From Yoonia ponticola (GTDB lineage: Bacteria > Pseudomonadota > Alphaproteobacteria > Rhodobacterales > Rhodobacteraceae), in the NCBI RefSeq assembly GCF_014199395.1, contig NZ_JACIJM010000003.1, positions 124,001 through 188,000 of the forward strand: a stretch of 64,000 nucleotides of DNA, written 5' to 3'. The notes below the pieces were generated by a model, which was not told the DNA's origin, ran no database searches, and worked only from the letters and a program-made list of their open reading frames with translations. Each line of letters opens with the position of its first letter. The stretch's first letter is position 1. Both the position numbers and the translations under genes were made by a program. Positions 17,980 through 26,953 of this stretch are shown here, one piece after another.

Positions 17980-18438
17980 ATGAAAATTGTGTTGGTAACC
18001 CCCGAAATCCCGTTCAATACAGGCGCAATCGGGCGGACCTGTGTTGCGCTGAATTTGGAACTTATCCTGATTAAGCCTTACGGGTTTTCCTTGGATGAAA
18101 AATCGGTGCGGCGGGCCGGAACGGATTACTGGCAATACGTAAATCTGACCGAATATGACAGTTGGCAGTGTTTTCTGGACGGCGAGAAACCTGATCCGGA
18201 CAATCTGTTCTTCTTTGAAGAACACGGCTCACAGACAGTCTACGATCCCGACTATCCATTGGATTCATTTTTAGTATTCGGCTGCGAATCCAAAGGTTTG
18301 CCACCGGAAATACTCGACGGGATGGATAACCGGATATTCAGCCTGCCGATGCTTGATACACGTGTGCGATCGCTCAACCTTGCAAATGTGGCGACAGCCG
18401 TTGTCTATCAGGCGATGCGCAGCCATTTGGGTGGATGA
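17980..18438 (+). CDS. trmL: tRNA (cytidine(34)-2'-O)-methyltransferase TrmL
   Basis: This SPOUT methyltransferase of 152 residues matches the E. coli enzyme length. The knot-forming motifs are visible: PFNTGAIGRTCVALN near the start, FGCESKGLP in the middle and DTRVRSLNLANVATAVVYQA at the end, which build the SAM site. It methylates the 2'-O of the wobble nucleotide of tRNA-Leu species. The ribosome site is weak (GGTCGAG). It is monocistronic and convergent with the symporter gene. Confidence 0.93.
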   Translation: MKIVLVTPEIPFNTGAIGRTCVALNLELILIKPYGFSLDEKSVRRAGTDYWQYVNLTEYDSWQCFLDGEKPDPDNLFFFEEHGSQTVYDPDYPLDSFLVFGCESKGLPPEILDGMDNRIFSLPMLDTRVRSLNLANVATAVVYQAMRSHLGG

Positions 18439-18477
18439 CACGGTATCCAGCACCTTTCCTTGGTACGCTCACTGAGA

Positions 18478-19950
18478 TCAACTCGACCGCTTCGAAATCA
18501 CCGCTGAAGCGACCTGCATAAATTCATCCGCGTGGGCGGTGTCTGCTTTGGTCGCCAGACTAACCCCGATGAACAGTAGCGTTGCGACAGGTAGCCCGAC
18601 GATGCCTGCGCTTAAACCGAACAGAGAATTGCCTGTGAGATACATGGTGACGACCACGATCACGCTGCCGACAATGGACGCAAGCGCGCCTGCCCCAGTG
18701 CCTCGCCGCCAGAAGAACGCGCCGACTGTTGCTGGGACCGTTAAGACAAGGCCAACCGACGCACCGACGGCCAGTATCGCGATCATACTGAACTCCATCC
18801 ACGCGAACGCCAGCGCCAGTAACGAGATCACTGGGATAACCAACTTGCTGATCCCAAGCTGGCGCAGATCATTTTGAGTGCCGCCCAGATTGCCAAAGAC
18901 GTCGCGTGCGAAAATAGACGACAGCGTCAACAGGATGGAATCGATGGTCGACACCGCAGCGGCAAGGATACCGACCATGACAATCACACCCAATACCGGC
19001 GGCACCATGTCGGACGACAACAGCGCCGAGGTCGCCAGATCGGGTCGCTCAAGGTCTGGGAACGCCACCACAGCAGCAAAGCCCCACAGCACCGAAACCA
19101 ACGTGTAAACGAGGCCAAAGCATAAGAATATCAGCAACATCCGCCGCATCGCGCCTAGCGACGAGGGCATGAATAACCGCTGGCTGACTTGCGGATTCGA
19201 GATCGAGAAAAAGACCCACGGCAGCGATAACCCTAGAAAAGTGGTAAAGCTAAAAAATCCCGGTCCAGGCACGCTGAGCATCTCGGGTCGCGTCTCTGAC
19301 AGGCTGGCAAACATGCCGCTAAAACCACCGAGCTTGGACACCACCAACACCGTCACCAAGACAGCCGCGATAATCATCACCACGGCCTGTAGGCTGTCGG
19401 TCCACATCACCGACCGGATACCAGCGACATATGAGAATACAATAGCAAGCAGTGTGGCCACGAGAATACCAATTCCAAAGGGTATCTCGCCGCCCGTCAT
19501 GCCCGACAGCAGATATCCGACACCCGCAAGCTGAACAGCCGAGTAAGGAATAAGAAAAACAAGGCTCACTAGGCCCGCCGCCACCGCAACCCAGCGGTTC
19601 GCATAGCGCGCGCCCAGCATCTCATAGGGGGATACAAACCCGTATTTGCGCCCCACCGACCAAAAACGCGGCCCGAAAATAGCAACCAGCGAAACGCCAG
19701 CGAAATAGATGATCTCGAACCCCAGTGCGCCGACACCGCCGCGATACGTGAGCCCCGCAAGCCCCACCATCATGAACGCCGAATAGGTCGTGGCAGAGTA
19801 GGACAAGGCGGACACAACGCCGCCCATCTTACGGCCACCCAGAAAGTAGTCCGTCATCGATGATGACGTCTCAACACGCGATAGATAGGCGACAAAAAGG
19901 GATAGCGCGACGTAGATCACCACGCCCCAAATCACGAGCGACAGCGTCAT
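18478..19950 (-). CDS. Sodium:solute symporter (SSS family)
   Basis: This is a 490-residue integral membrane protein with about 13 hydrophobic helices and the SSF signatures DYFLGGRKMGGVVSALSYSA near residue 35 and the sodium-site helix region GILAAAVSTIDSILLTLSSI. It imports an unidentified solute with Na+. The start overlaps by 4 bp the stop of a 61-residue membrane protein, recalling the PanF/YhdT pairing. No regulatory gene lies next to it. Confidence 0.88.
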   Translation of the reverse strand: MTLSLVIWGVVIYVALSLFVAYLSRVETSSSMTDYFLGGRKMGGVVSALSYSATTYSAFMMVGLAGLTYRGGVGALGFEIIYFAGVSLVAIFGPRFWSVGRKYGFVSPYEMLGARYANRWVAVAAGLVSLVFLIPYSAVQLAGVGYLLSGMTGGEIPFGIGILVATLLAIVFSYVAGIRSVMWTDSLQAVVMIIAAVLVTVLVVSKLGGFSGMFASLSETRPEMLSVPGPGFFSFTTFLGLSLPWVFFSISNPQVSQRLFMPSSLGAMRRMLLIFLCFGLVYTLVSVLWGFAAVVAFPDLERPDLATSALLSSDMVPPVLGVIVMVGILAAAVSTIDSILLTLSSIFARDVFGNLGGTQNDLRQLGISKLVIPVISLLALAFAWMEFSMIAILAVGASVGLVLTVPATVGAFFWRRGTGAGALASIVGSVIVVVTMYLTGNSLFGLSAGIVGLPVATLLFIGVSLATKADTAHADEFMQVASAVISKRSS

Positions 19951-20132
19951 TGATCGTCATCCTTAAATCCGGCTGTTGCCAGCATGTTCAGCACGATCAC
20001 GGACACGCCGACAAGGGTCCAGAACAAAAAGCTGCCGTGCCATGTCTCGACCGATTGCAGCAAAAGATAAGGCACCGCGAAACAGGACACGATCAGCACC
20101 CCGATGAGCGTGAACGAGATTTTGCGCAGCAT
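19947..20132 (-). CDS. Small two-helix membrane protein paired with the symporter
   Basis: This 61-residue product has two hydrophobic helices (ISFTLIGVLIVSCFAVPYLL and FLFWTLVGVSVIVLNMLATA) and an acidic tail ending KDDDQ. Its stop overlaps the symporter start in an ATGA junction, so it is probably co-translated and may be an accessory subunit. Many SSS transporters have a short membrane partner of this kind. No named domain was recognised with certainty. Confidence 0.68.
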   Translation of the reverse strand: MLRKISFTLIGVLIVSCFAVPYLLLQSVETWHGSFLFWTLVGVSVIVLNMLATAGFKDDDQ

Positions 20133-20329
20133 AAGGACGGTCCAGTTCTGTCATTCCGTGTGGCGTGCAACATCAGTGGTTAACCCGCATTCCACAAGAG
20201 AAATGTGTTTGTCTGCACCTGCGATGGCAGCAATTTTTACGTCGCAATCAATCTTGATGACCCGTCCCGACGTCGCGCTCTGCGCAATTCCGAGGCTGCA
20301 GGTCGTCACAAATGCCCCGCCGTTTAGAC

Positions 20330-20359
20330 AAAAAATCGGGGCGCATCACTGCGCCCCGA
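20330..20359 (-). terminator. Rho-independent terminator of the glycerol ABC operon
   Basis: Read leftward, TCGGGGCGC pairs perfectly with GCGCCCCGA around a 6-base loop and is followed by six T residues. It lies 36 bp after the stop codon of the last gene (glpV). This is the clearest intrinsic terminator in the window. Confidence 0.9.
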
Positions 20360-20394
20360 CCCGTTTCATCCCATAGTAGGACTATTTTAGTCCC

Positions 20395-22104
20395 TTACTG
20401 GGACCAAGAAGATACGAGTTCGTCGTAGCCGATTGTTTCCGGCGCTTCGTTCTCGTCAGCAAGTGCTGGCTTCGGTGCGCCCGGCTGTTCAAGCCAGTAA
20501 GACGCATCCTGCTCTTCGTTCATGACTGGACCCAGATCACCTTGGATACCCGCACGCTCTAGACGTTCCATCACGCTTTCCATGTCGAGGCACAGCTGGT
20601 CCAACGCCTCTTGCGAGGTTTTTGCACCAGACATCGCATCGCCGATGTTCTGCCACCACAATTGCGCCAGCTTAGGATAGTCAGGCACGTTGGTGCCGGT
20701 TGGCGACCATTGTGTCCGCGCTGGCGAGCGGTAGAATTCAACCAGTCCGCCCAAGTTTGGCGCACGATCTGTGAAGTGATCGGAATTGATCGTTGAATTG
20801 CGGATAAAGGTCAGACCTACATCCGACTTCACAACGTCAACGGTCATCGACGTGACAAACTGGGCATAGAGCCAAGCTGCCTGCGCACGATCCACAGGTG
20901 TGGATTCCATCAGCGTCCAAGACCCAACGTCCTGATAACCGACTTTCATGCCCTCTTCCCAATATACGCCATGCGGGCTTGGGGCGAGGCGCCATTTTGG
21001 CGTGCCGTCTTCGTTCATCACAGCATCAGACGCCACGAGTGGTGCCACAAATGTCGTATACATAAACATCTGCTGGGCAATGTTACCCTGCGCAGGCACT
21101 GGACCTGCCTCAGAGAAGGTCATGCCCATCGCCGAAGGTGGCGAATATTTCTGCAACCAATTGATCGCACTATCAACGGCGTAAACCGCAGCAGGCGAAT
21201 TTGTGGCCCCGCCGCGCGCCATACACGCACCGACAGGCTGGGAATTTTCGTTCACACGAATACCCCATTCATCAACGGGAAGCCCGTTTGGTTCACCAAC
21301 GTCGCCCATACCCGCCATGGACATCCACGCATCAGTATAGCGCCAGCCAAGCGATGGGTCTTTTTTGCCGTAATCCATGTTGCCGTAAACTTCGACACCA
21401 TCAATCTCGCGACCTGTGAAGAATTCAGCGATGTCCTCGTAAGCGGACCAGTTGACCGGAACACCCAGCTCGTAGCCGTAAGCGTCTTGGAAATCGGCCA
21501 TGATCTGTGGATCTGTGAACCAATCATACCGGAACCAATAGAGGTTCGCGAACTGCTGTGTCGGCAGTTGATACAATTTGCCATCCGGCGACGTCGTGAA
21601 CTCGGTCCCGATGAAATCATCGAGGTTCAGCGTCGGTGAAGTCACGTCAGCGCCTTCGCCAGTCATCCAGTCTGTCAGGTTGCGCACTTGGCCATAACGG
21701 ATGTGCGTCCCGATCAGATCACTGTCGTTGACGTAGGCGTCGTAGATGTTTTCGCCGGACTGCATTTGCGTTTGCAGCTTTTCGACCACGTCGCCTTCAC
21801 CGATCAAGTCATGCGTGACTTGGATACCGGTGATCGCTGTGAACGCTGGTGCCAGAACCTGCGATTCATACTCGTGCGTGGTGATTGTCTCGGAGACCAC
21901 GTTGATCGACATGCCCTGATACGGTGCGGCCGCATCGACAAACCACTGCATTTCGGCTTCTTGATCTTCGCGCGTCAGTGTGGACACGCCCTTGATTTCG
22001 TCATCAAGGAATTGCATCGCGGCGTCCATATCGGCAAATGCCGGACCCGCAAGCAATCCGAGGCTAAGCCCCAGTGCCGTGGATGATTTCATTAAGACGT
22101 TCAT
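20395..22104 (-). CDS. glpV: Glycerol-type ABC importer, periplasmic binding protein
   Basis: This is a family-1-type extracellular solute-binding protein of 569 residues. A signal peptide (KSSTALGLSLGLLAGPAFA) probably ends near residue 24. GGAGG stands 7 bases before the chosen ATG; a longer in-frame start adds 14 residues before the signal. The large size and the last position after two permeases, a DUF2160 protein and two ATPases match the GlpV receptor of rhizobial glycerol importers. A 5-bp-stem hairpin (22139-22155) precedes the gene and a strong terminator follows it. Glycerol specificity is inferred from synteny. Confidence 0.85.
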   Translation of the reverse strand: MNVLMKSSTALGLSLGLLAGPAFADMDAAMQFLDDEIKGVSTLTREDQEAEMQWFVDAAAPYQGMSINVVSETITTHEYESQVLAPAFTAITGIQVTHDLIGEGDVVEKLQTQMQSGENIYDAYVNDSDLIGTHIRYGQVRNLTDWMTGEGADVTSPTLNLDDFIGTEFTTSPDGKLYQLPTQQFANLYWFRYDWFTDPQIMADFQDAYGYELGVPVNWSAYEDIAEFFTGREIDGVEVYGNMDYGKKDPSLGWRYTDAWMSMAGMGDVGEPNGLPVDEWGIRVNENSQPVGACMARGGATNSPAAVYAVDSAINWLQKYSPPSAMGMTFSEAGPVPAQGNIAQQMFMYTTFVAPLVASDAVMNEDGTPKWRLAPSPHGVYWEEGMKVGYQDVGSWTLMESTPVDRAQAAWLYAQFVTSMTVDVVKSDVGLTFIRNSTINSDHFTDRAPNLGGLVEFYRSPARTQWSPTGTNVPDYPKLAQLWWQNIGDAMSGAKTSQEALDQLCLDMESVMERLERAGIQGDLGPVMNEEQDASYWLEQPGAPKPALADENEAPETIGYDELVSSWSQ

Positions 22105-22170
22105 TAGATTTCCTCCCATGGATTGAACGTTTCGTAGTCCCGCCAAGTATGCGGGGTCGTGCAGGCTTGG

Positions 22171-22446
22171 CTAAACCCAGCGGAAAACCGCAGCGGCGTA
22201 GCCAAGACAAACGAGTAGCGCGTAGGGTTGCGGACCAAAGCCCAGTCCCAACCACGCAAGATTGATAAACGCGGAGCCGAGCAGCGTGATGAACAACCGA
22301 TCACCGCGCGTCGTCTCGATCCGTAGAACCCCGACACGCGGGGTTTCTGGGAACTTGATCGCCAAGACCGTAAAGGTGATCAGCAACACCGCGATAAAAC
22401 CGAAAAACGTCGCCGTCGGCCATGTCCATGCCATCCAGTCAAACAT
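22171..22446 (-). CDS. DUF2160 small integral membrane protein
   Basis: This 91-residue protein has three hydrophobic segments (TATFFGFIAVLLITFTVLAI, LFITLLGSAFINLAWLGLGF, YALLVCLGYAAAVFRW). It matches the DUF2160 family, found almost exclusively inside glycerol ABC operons, where the equivalent gene has been called glpU. AAGGAACACAAG precedes the ATG. Its role in transport is unknown; it could be an extra membrane subunit. Confidence 0.85.
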   Translation of the reverse strand: MFDWMAWTWPTATFFGFIAVLLITFTVLAIKFPETPRVGVLRIETTRGDRLFITLLGSAFINLAWLGLGFGPQPYALLVCLGYAAAVFRWV

Positions 22447-22476
22447 CTTGTGTTCCTTTCAAGATAAGCCCGCGCA

Positions 22477-23364
22477 TTAAACCCGTCCCAGGGCAAAGCC
22501 CTTGGCGATGTAATTTCGCACGAAGTAGATCACCAACGCACCCGGAACGATTGTCAGCATGCCAGCAGCCGCCAGCACCCCCCAATCGACGCCAGCCGCA
22601 CCAACAGTCCGTGTCATTGTGGCCGCGATTGGTTTGGCATCAACCGAGGTCAGCGTGCGTGACAAGAGCAGTTCGACCCACGAAAACATGAAGCAGAAGA
22701 ATGCAGCCACGCCGATACCTGACGCAATCAGAGGCGTGAAAATCTTGATGAAGAACCGCGGGAACGAATAGCCGTCGATATAGGCGGTCTCGTCGATTTC
22801 CTTGGGCACACCGCGCATGAACCCCTCTAGGATCCAAACAGCAAGCGGCACGTTGAACAGACAATGCGCTAAGGCCACAGCGATATGCGTGTCGAACAGG
22901 CCGATGCTGCTATAAAGCTGAAAGAACGGCAGCGCGAAAACGGCGGGCGGTGCCATACGGTTGGTCAGCAGCCAGAAGAACAGATGCTTGTCACCCATAA
23001 AGCTGTAGCGGCTGAACGCGTAGGCCGCCGGCAACGCCACCGCGAGGCTTATGGCCGTGTTCAACACCACGTAAATCAGCGAGTTTACGTAGCCCATATA
23101 CCAACTCGGATCGGTCAAAATCTTGGTATAATTCGCAAGTGTGAAATCACGCGGCCAGAACGAAAACGTCCCAAGGATTTCCGCGTTTGTCTTCAAGCTC
23201 ATGTTCAACAGCCAGTAGATCGGCAGCATCAAAAAGATGAGATAAAGCGCCATAACCACCATCGACCCCGAAGGCCTGATGCGGCGCACAACTTTACGCG
23301 GGCGCTCAATGGTCATTTTGCGAGGCTCAACGCCACCTACGTCAGAGATTGTCGTGTTGGCCAT
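22477..23364 (-). CDS. glpQ: Carbohydrate-type ABC importer permease (second)
   Basis: This is a 295-residue MalG-like permease with six membrane segments. The EAA loop GVPKEIDETAYIDGYSFPRF (about residue 200) contacts the ATPase. A cytoplasmic N-terminal extension of about 30 residues is basic (RPRKVVRRIRP). The start directly abuts the glpP stop. It forms the heterodimeric channel with glpP. Confidence 0.88.
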   Translation of the reverse strand: MANTTISDVGGVEPRKMTIERPRKVVRRIRPSGSMVVMALYLIFLMLPIYWLLNMSLKTNAEILGTFSFWPRDFTLANYTKILTDPSWYMGYVNSLIYVVLNTAISLAVALPAAYAFSRYSFMGDKHLFFWLLTNRMAPPAVFALPFFQLYSSIGLFDTHIAVALAHCLFNVPLAVWILEGFMRGVPKEIDETAYIDGYSFPRFFIKIFTPLIASGIGVAAFFCFMFSWVELLLSRTLTSVDAKPIAATMTRTVGAAGVDWGVLAAAGMLTIVPGALVIYFVRNYIAKGFALGRV

Positions 23365-24237
23365 CTACTTGCCCTCTCTTTTGTCGATCGTCGTCATCAC
23401 GGTGTAGAACACCCATGAAATCGCCATGATCGTCAGGAAATACATCAAGCTGAACGCGGCAGCAGGTCCAAGGTCAAACTGCCCCAACGCCATTTTCACG
23501 AGGTCAATCGACAGGAACGTCGTCGCATTGCCCGGTCCACCGCCCGTGACCACAAAAGGTTCGGTGTAGATCATAAAGCTGTCCATGAACCGCAGCAGAA
23601 TAGCGATCATCAAAACGCCCGCGATTTTGGGCAATTCAATAAACCGGAACACGGCCCAGCGGCTGGCTTGGTCAATTTTGGCGGCCTGATAATACGCATC
23701 AGGGATCGAGCGCAGACCAGCAAACGCCAGCAATGCAACAAGCGACGTCCAATGCCAGACATCCATCACAATAACCGTGATCCAAGCCGCAAGCGTGTTT
23801 TGCGTATAGTTGTAGTCAATCCCGATCGCATCCAGCGTATAGCCCAACAGGCCGATATCCACGCGGCCAAAGATCTGCCAGATCGTGCCCACGACGTTCC
23901 ACGGGATCAACAATGGCAGCGACATCACAACCAGACAAAACGAAGACCAGAACCCTTTTTTGGGCATGTTCAGCGCCACAAAAATACCAAGCGGAATCTG
24001 GATCGCCAGAATGATGCCAGAGAACATCAGCTGTCGGCCAAGCGCATTCCACATCCGCTCAGAGTGCAGCATGTCATCGAACCAATCCAGACCAGCCCAG
24101 AAAAACTGGTTGTTGCCGAACGTGTCCTGCACCGAATAGTTCACCACCGTCATCAGCGGGATCACAGCCGAAAAGGCGACCAGCACCAGAACTGGTAAAA
24201 TCAGGAACCATGCTTTTTGATTGACTGTCTTGTTCAT
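23365..24237 (-). CDS. glpP: Carbohydrate-type ABC importer permease (first)
   Basis: This is a 290-residue MalF/UgpA-like permease with six helices. The EAA loop contains RSIPDAYYQAAKIDQASRWA around residue 185, the coupling helix for the nucleotide-binding subunits. The ATG overlaps the glpT stop by 4 bp. It is predicted to pair with glpQ in the inner membrane. Confidence 0.88.
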   Translation of the reverse strand: MNKTVNQKAWFLILPVLVLVAFSAVIPLMTVVNYSVQDTFGNNQFFWAGLDWFDDMLHSERMWNALGRQLMFSGIILAIQIPLGIFVALNMPKKGFWSSFCLVVMSLPLLIPWNVVGTIWQIFGRVDIGLLGYTLDAIGIDYNYTQNTLAAWITVIVMDVWHWTSLVALLAFAGLRSIPDAYYQAAKIDQASRWAVFRFIELPKIAGVLMIAILLRFMDSFMIYTEPFVVTGGGPGNATTFLSIDLVKMALGQFDLGPAAAFSLMYFLTIMAISWVFYTVMTTIDKREGK

Positions 24238-25319
24238 GATGCGCCCTCTCCCGATGCTGCGATCCGCCAGTCGTTGACGTAGACGTTGACCCCTTCGGGC
24301 GCGAAAGTGATGCAGTTTGTATCGCTCGCGACGGCTTCGCCTTCGGCTGCAATCGCGCTGATCTCGGTGCCTGCCACATCAAGACGCACAATGCGGTGCC
24401 GCCCCACGTCCTCGATACGCTTGATCGTGGCGGGGATACCTGCGCCGTTCGACCCAAGGCGGATAAATTCAGGACGCACACCAATCTGCGTCTTGCCCGC
24501 CGCGACATAGGCCCCGCCCAAATCCACAGTCGTTCCAGCAATCTTTGCCTGCGTGCCGTCGATTTCGGCATCAAACAAGTTCATCCCCGGCGATCCGATG
24601 AAATACCCCACAAATGTATGCGCTGGGCGTTCAAACAACTCTTGTGGCGTCCCGATCTGCACCACGCGCCCGTCGTGCATGACCACCACTTTGTCGGCAA
24701 ACGTCAACGCTTCGGTCTGGTCGTGGGTCACGTAGATCATCGTGTGCCCGAAATCGCTGTGCAGCTTTTTCAACTGCGTGCGCAATTCCCATTTCATATG
24801 CGGGTCGATGACTGTCAGCGGTTCATCAAACAGCAGCGCGTTCACGTCTTCACGCACCATGCCACGGCCCAGCGAAATCTTCTGCTTGGCGTCCGCCGTC
24901 AGACCGCGCGCCTTGCGGTCCAGTTGGGATTCCATGTCGATCATCGCCCCGACCTTTTGGACCAAGCGTTTGATTTCAGCCGCATCCATGCCGCGGTTTT
25001 TCAACGGAAACGCCAGATTTTCACGCACGGTCATGGTGTCGTAAACCACCGGAAACTGGAAAACCTGCGCAATATTGCGATCTGCTGTAGGCGCTGTCGT
25101 GACGTCCTTGTCATCAAACAGCACACGGCCTTGCGACGGGATCAACAGGCCGGAAATGATATTCAGCAACGTCGATTTACCGCAGCCAGACGCGCCCAGC
25201 AACGCGTAAGCTTCACCGTCGGTCCAGTCGTGGTTTAACTCTTTGAGCGCAAAATCGTCTTCGGTTTTGGGTGCCGGCAGATACGAATGTGCAAGGTTAT
25301 CAAGTGTAATTTTGGCCAT
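24234..25319 (-). CDS. glpT: Glycerol-type ABC importer ATPase with degenerate signature
   Basis: This is a 361-residue MalK-like ATPase with a nucleotide-binding domain (1-240) and a C-terminal TOBE-type domain. Walker A is GASGCGKSTL, the Q-loop FQFPVVY, Walker B LLFDEP and the switch histidine VTHDQTEAL, all intact. The LSGGQ signature, however, is replaced by LTADAKQKISLGRG. The partner glpS has the reverse pattern, which would give one complete and one degenerate ATP site per heterodimer. The start overlaps the glpS stop by one base. Confidence 0.88.
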   Translation of the reverse strand: MAKITLDNLAHSYLPAPKTEDDFALKELNHDWTDGEAYALLGASGCGKSTLLNIISGLLIPSQGRVLFDDKDVTTAPTADRNIAQVFQFPVVYDTMTVRENLAFPLKNRGMDAAEIKRLVQKVGAMIDMESQLDRKARGLTADAKQKISLGRGMVREDVNALLFDEPLTVIDPHMKWELRTQLKKLHSDFGHTMIYVTHDQTEALTFADKVVVMHDGRVVQIGTPQELFERPAHTFVGYFIGSPGMNLFDAEIDGTQAKIAGTTVDLGGAYVAAGKTQIGVRPEFIRLGSNGAGIPATIKRIEDVGRHRIVRLDVAGTEISAIAAEGEAVASDTNCITFAPEGVNVYVNDWRIAASGEGAS

Positions 25320-26401
25320 TACGCGGCCTCCGCATATGGTGCGCCCGCGACAAGCTTGCCGTCCTGCGCAAACAGATAGATGCGCGTAGGATCAAGATAG
25401 ACGGTCAAATCACGCCCAAGTTCCAGATCACGAACGCCGTGAATAAGTCCGACCCAGCGATCATTTCCATGCTGAAGATGAACAAAGGTTTCTGATCCGG
25501 TGATCTCTGTGACATTCAACGATGTCTCAAACTGGATCGCCGATGGTGCGTTTTCCAACGACAAATGACTTGGCCGGAAACCAGCCTGATACGACCCGTC
25601 CGGCAGGCCCTGCCCGATACCCTTCGCGCTAAATTCGCCGCCCGCATGGCGCATGACGTCGCCCTGTTTCTCGACCTGCAGGAAATTCATCGGCGGATCG
25701 GAAAACACACGTGCTGTCGTCGTGTCGCGGGGCTGGCGGTAAACTTGGGCGGTTGGACCAAACTGCGTCACGCGGCCTTCCCAAAGGGTCGCGCAATTAC
25801 CACCCAACAGCAATGCCTCTTCGGGTTCAGTTGTCGCATAGACAAAAATACTGCCGGATTTCTCGAAAATACGCGGGATTTCAGCACGAAGTTCCTCGCG
25901 CAGTTTGTAGTCGAGATTTGCCAGCGGTTCGTCAAGCAGGACAAGCCCCGCGTTCTTGACCAGCGCACGCGCCAGCGCGCAGCGTTGTTGCTGTCCACCC
26001 GACAACTCAAGCGGCTTGCGATCCAACATCGGTGACAACTGCATCAGATCAGCCGCTTCACGCACACGGGCGTCGATTTCGGCCTTGTCCAATCCCATCA
26101 GCTTTAGCGGCGACGCGATATTGTCGTAGACCGTCATTGACGGGTAATTAATGAATTGCTGGTAGACCATCGCAATCTTGCGATCCTGAACACGTTGACC
26201 AGTCACGTTTTCACCGTTCCAGATGATTTGCCCCTTGGTTGGGTGATCCAGCCCCGCCATCAATCGCATCAATGATGTTTTGCCCGATGACGTCGGCCCC
26301 AAAAGCACGTTCATTGTGCCTTTTTCCAGCGTCAGATCGGTCTCGTGAATATGGGTTTGTCCATTCACGACATGGGTAACGCCCTTTAATTGAAGTGCCA
26401 T
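25319..26401 (-). CDS. glpS: Glycerol-type ABC importer ATPase lacking the switch histidine
   Basis: This is a 360-residue ATPase starting MALQLKGVTHVV. AGGAG sits 8 bases before the chosen ATG, so 18 upstream in-frame residues are excluded. Walker A is GPTSSGKTSL, the Q-loop YQQFINYP, the signature LSGGQQQR and Walker B LVLLDEP, all canonical. The H-loop reads YATTEPEEAL, with Thr where His normally stands. A C-terminal regulatory domain follows. It is the first clearly recognised gene of the operon, divergent from glpR. Confidence 0.88.
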   Translation of the reverse strand: MALQLKGVTHVVNGQTHIHETDLTLEKGTMNVLLGPTSSGKTSLMRLMAGLDHPTKGQIIWNGENVTGQRVQDRKIAMVYQQFINYPSMTVYDNIASPLKLMGLDKAEIDARVREAADLMQLSPMLDRKPLELSGGQQQRCALARALVKNAGLVLLDEPLANLDYKLREELRAEIPRIFEKSGSIFVYATTEPEEALLLGGNCATLWEGRVTQFGPTAQVYRQPRDTTTARVFSDPPMNFLQVEKQGDVMRHAGGEFSAKGIGQGLPDGSYQAGFRPSHLSLENAPSAIQFETSLNVTEITGSETFVHLQHGNDRWVGLIHGVRDLELGRDLTVYLDPTRIYLFAQDGKLVAGAPYAEAA

Positions 26402-26421
26402 GGGTCGTTCTCCTGCTATCG

Positions 26422-26715
26422 CTATTGCATCAGTGGTGCGCGGTGCATGTCGCACGCAGTGTCGTCATCTCGTCGCGGTGCACAGTTGAAACGTAACCAC
26501 GGCATGACTTTGTTCAAAACCCTAAACCTAGGCGTGTTATTTTCAAACCGTATTTCTGCACCGTATGACGTGACAGATCGGTTCGGCCCCGAAATATGAG
26601 GGATTTCCACGAATGGTGCATTGCGCCTCTGCCCTGCGGCATCGACAGCAAAGCCGCCATCGTAGACGCCATGATTGACGATCAACGCATCTATGATGCC
26701 CTCCCTGTGCGACAC
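26422..26715 (-). CDS. Possible small leader gene before glpS
   Basis: An open frame of 97 codons begins at a GTG preceded by GGAGG with a 7-base gap and ends 20 bp before glpS. The product (begins MSHREGIIDALIVNHGVYDG) matches no family I recognise, has no signal or membrane segment, and its C-terminal half is compositionally intergenic in look. In related operons glpD often occupies this side, but this is not a GlpD sequence. It may be a real small gene, a remnant, or a translated leader. Confidence 0.3.
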   Translation of the reverse strand: MSHREGIIDALIVNHGVYDGGFAVDAAGQRRNAPFVEIPHISGPNRSVTSYGAEIRFENNTPRFRVLNKVMPWLRFNCAPRRDDDTACDMHRAPLMQ

Positions 26716-26782
26716 GACGAATCCTCCCAAATGCGCGTAGTGACACCCTAGGCAAAGAGGCTAAAAAAGAACAAGGATAATG

Positions 26783-26918
26783 TTCGTTTTATTTCGTTTT
26801 CAAAAATTATAATACAAAACTCAGGGTTCAGCTTGGATTTCAGCCCTATTTCGCCGTTTTTTTATCAACGAAAGCCCATTCTCGGCCTCTTTGGAATGAA
26901 TTGACGAAATTCCGAAAA
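26783..26918. promoter_or_regulatory. Putative GlpR operators in the divergent glp promoter region
   Basis: TTCGTTTT occurs twice with a 10-bp period (26783-26790 and 26793-26800). Inverted counterparts CGAAAT and CGAAAA occur at 26905-26910 and 26913-26918. DeoR/GlpR-type repressors recognise TTTCG-type repeats. The first pair lies just downstream of a TATAAT on the leftward strand (26806-26811), so a repressor there would block glpS transcription. Binding is inferred. Confidence 0.5.
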
Positions 26919-26953
26919 TATAGAATTATGATGATCACCAATGAAGGGCCGAC

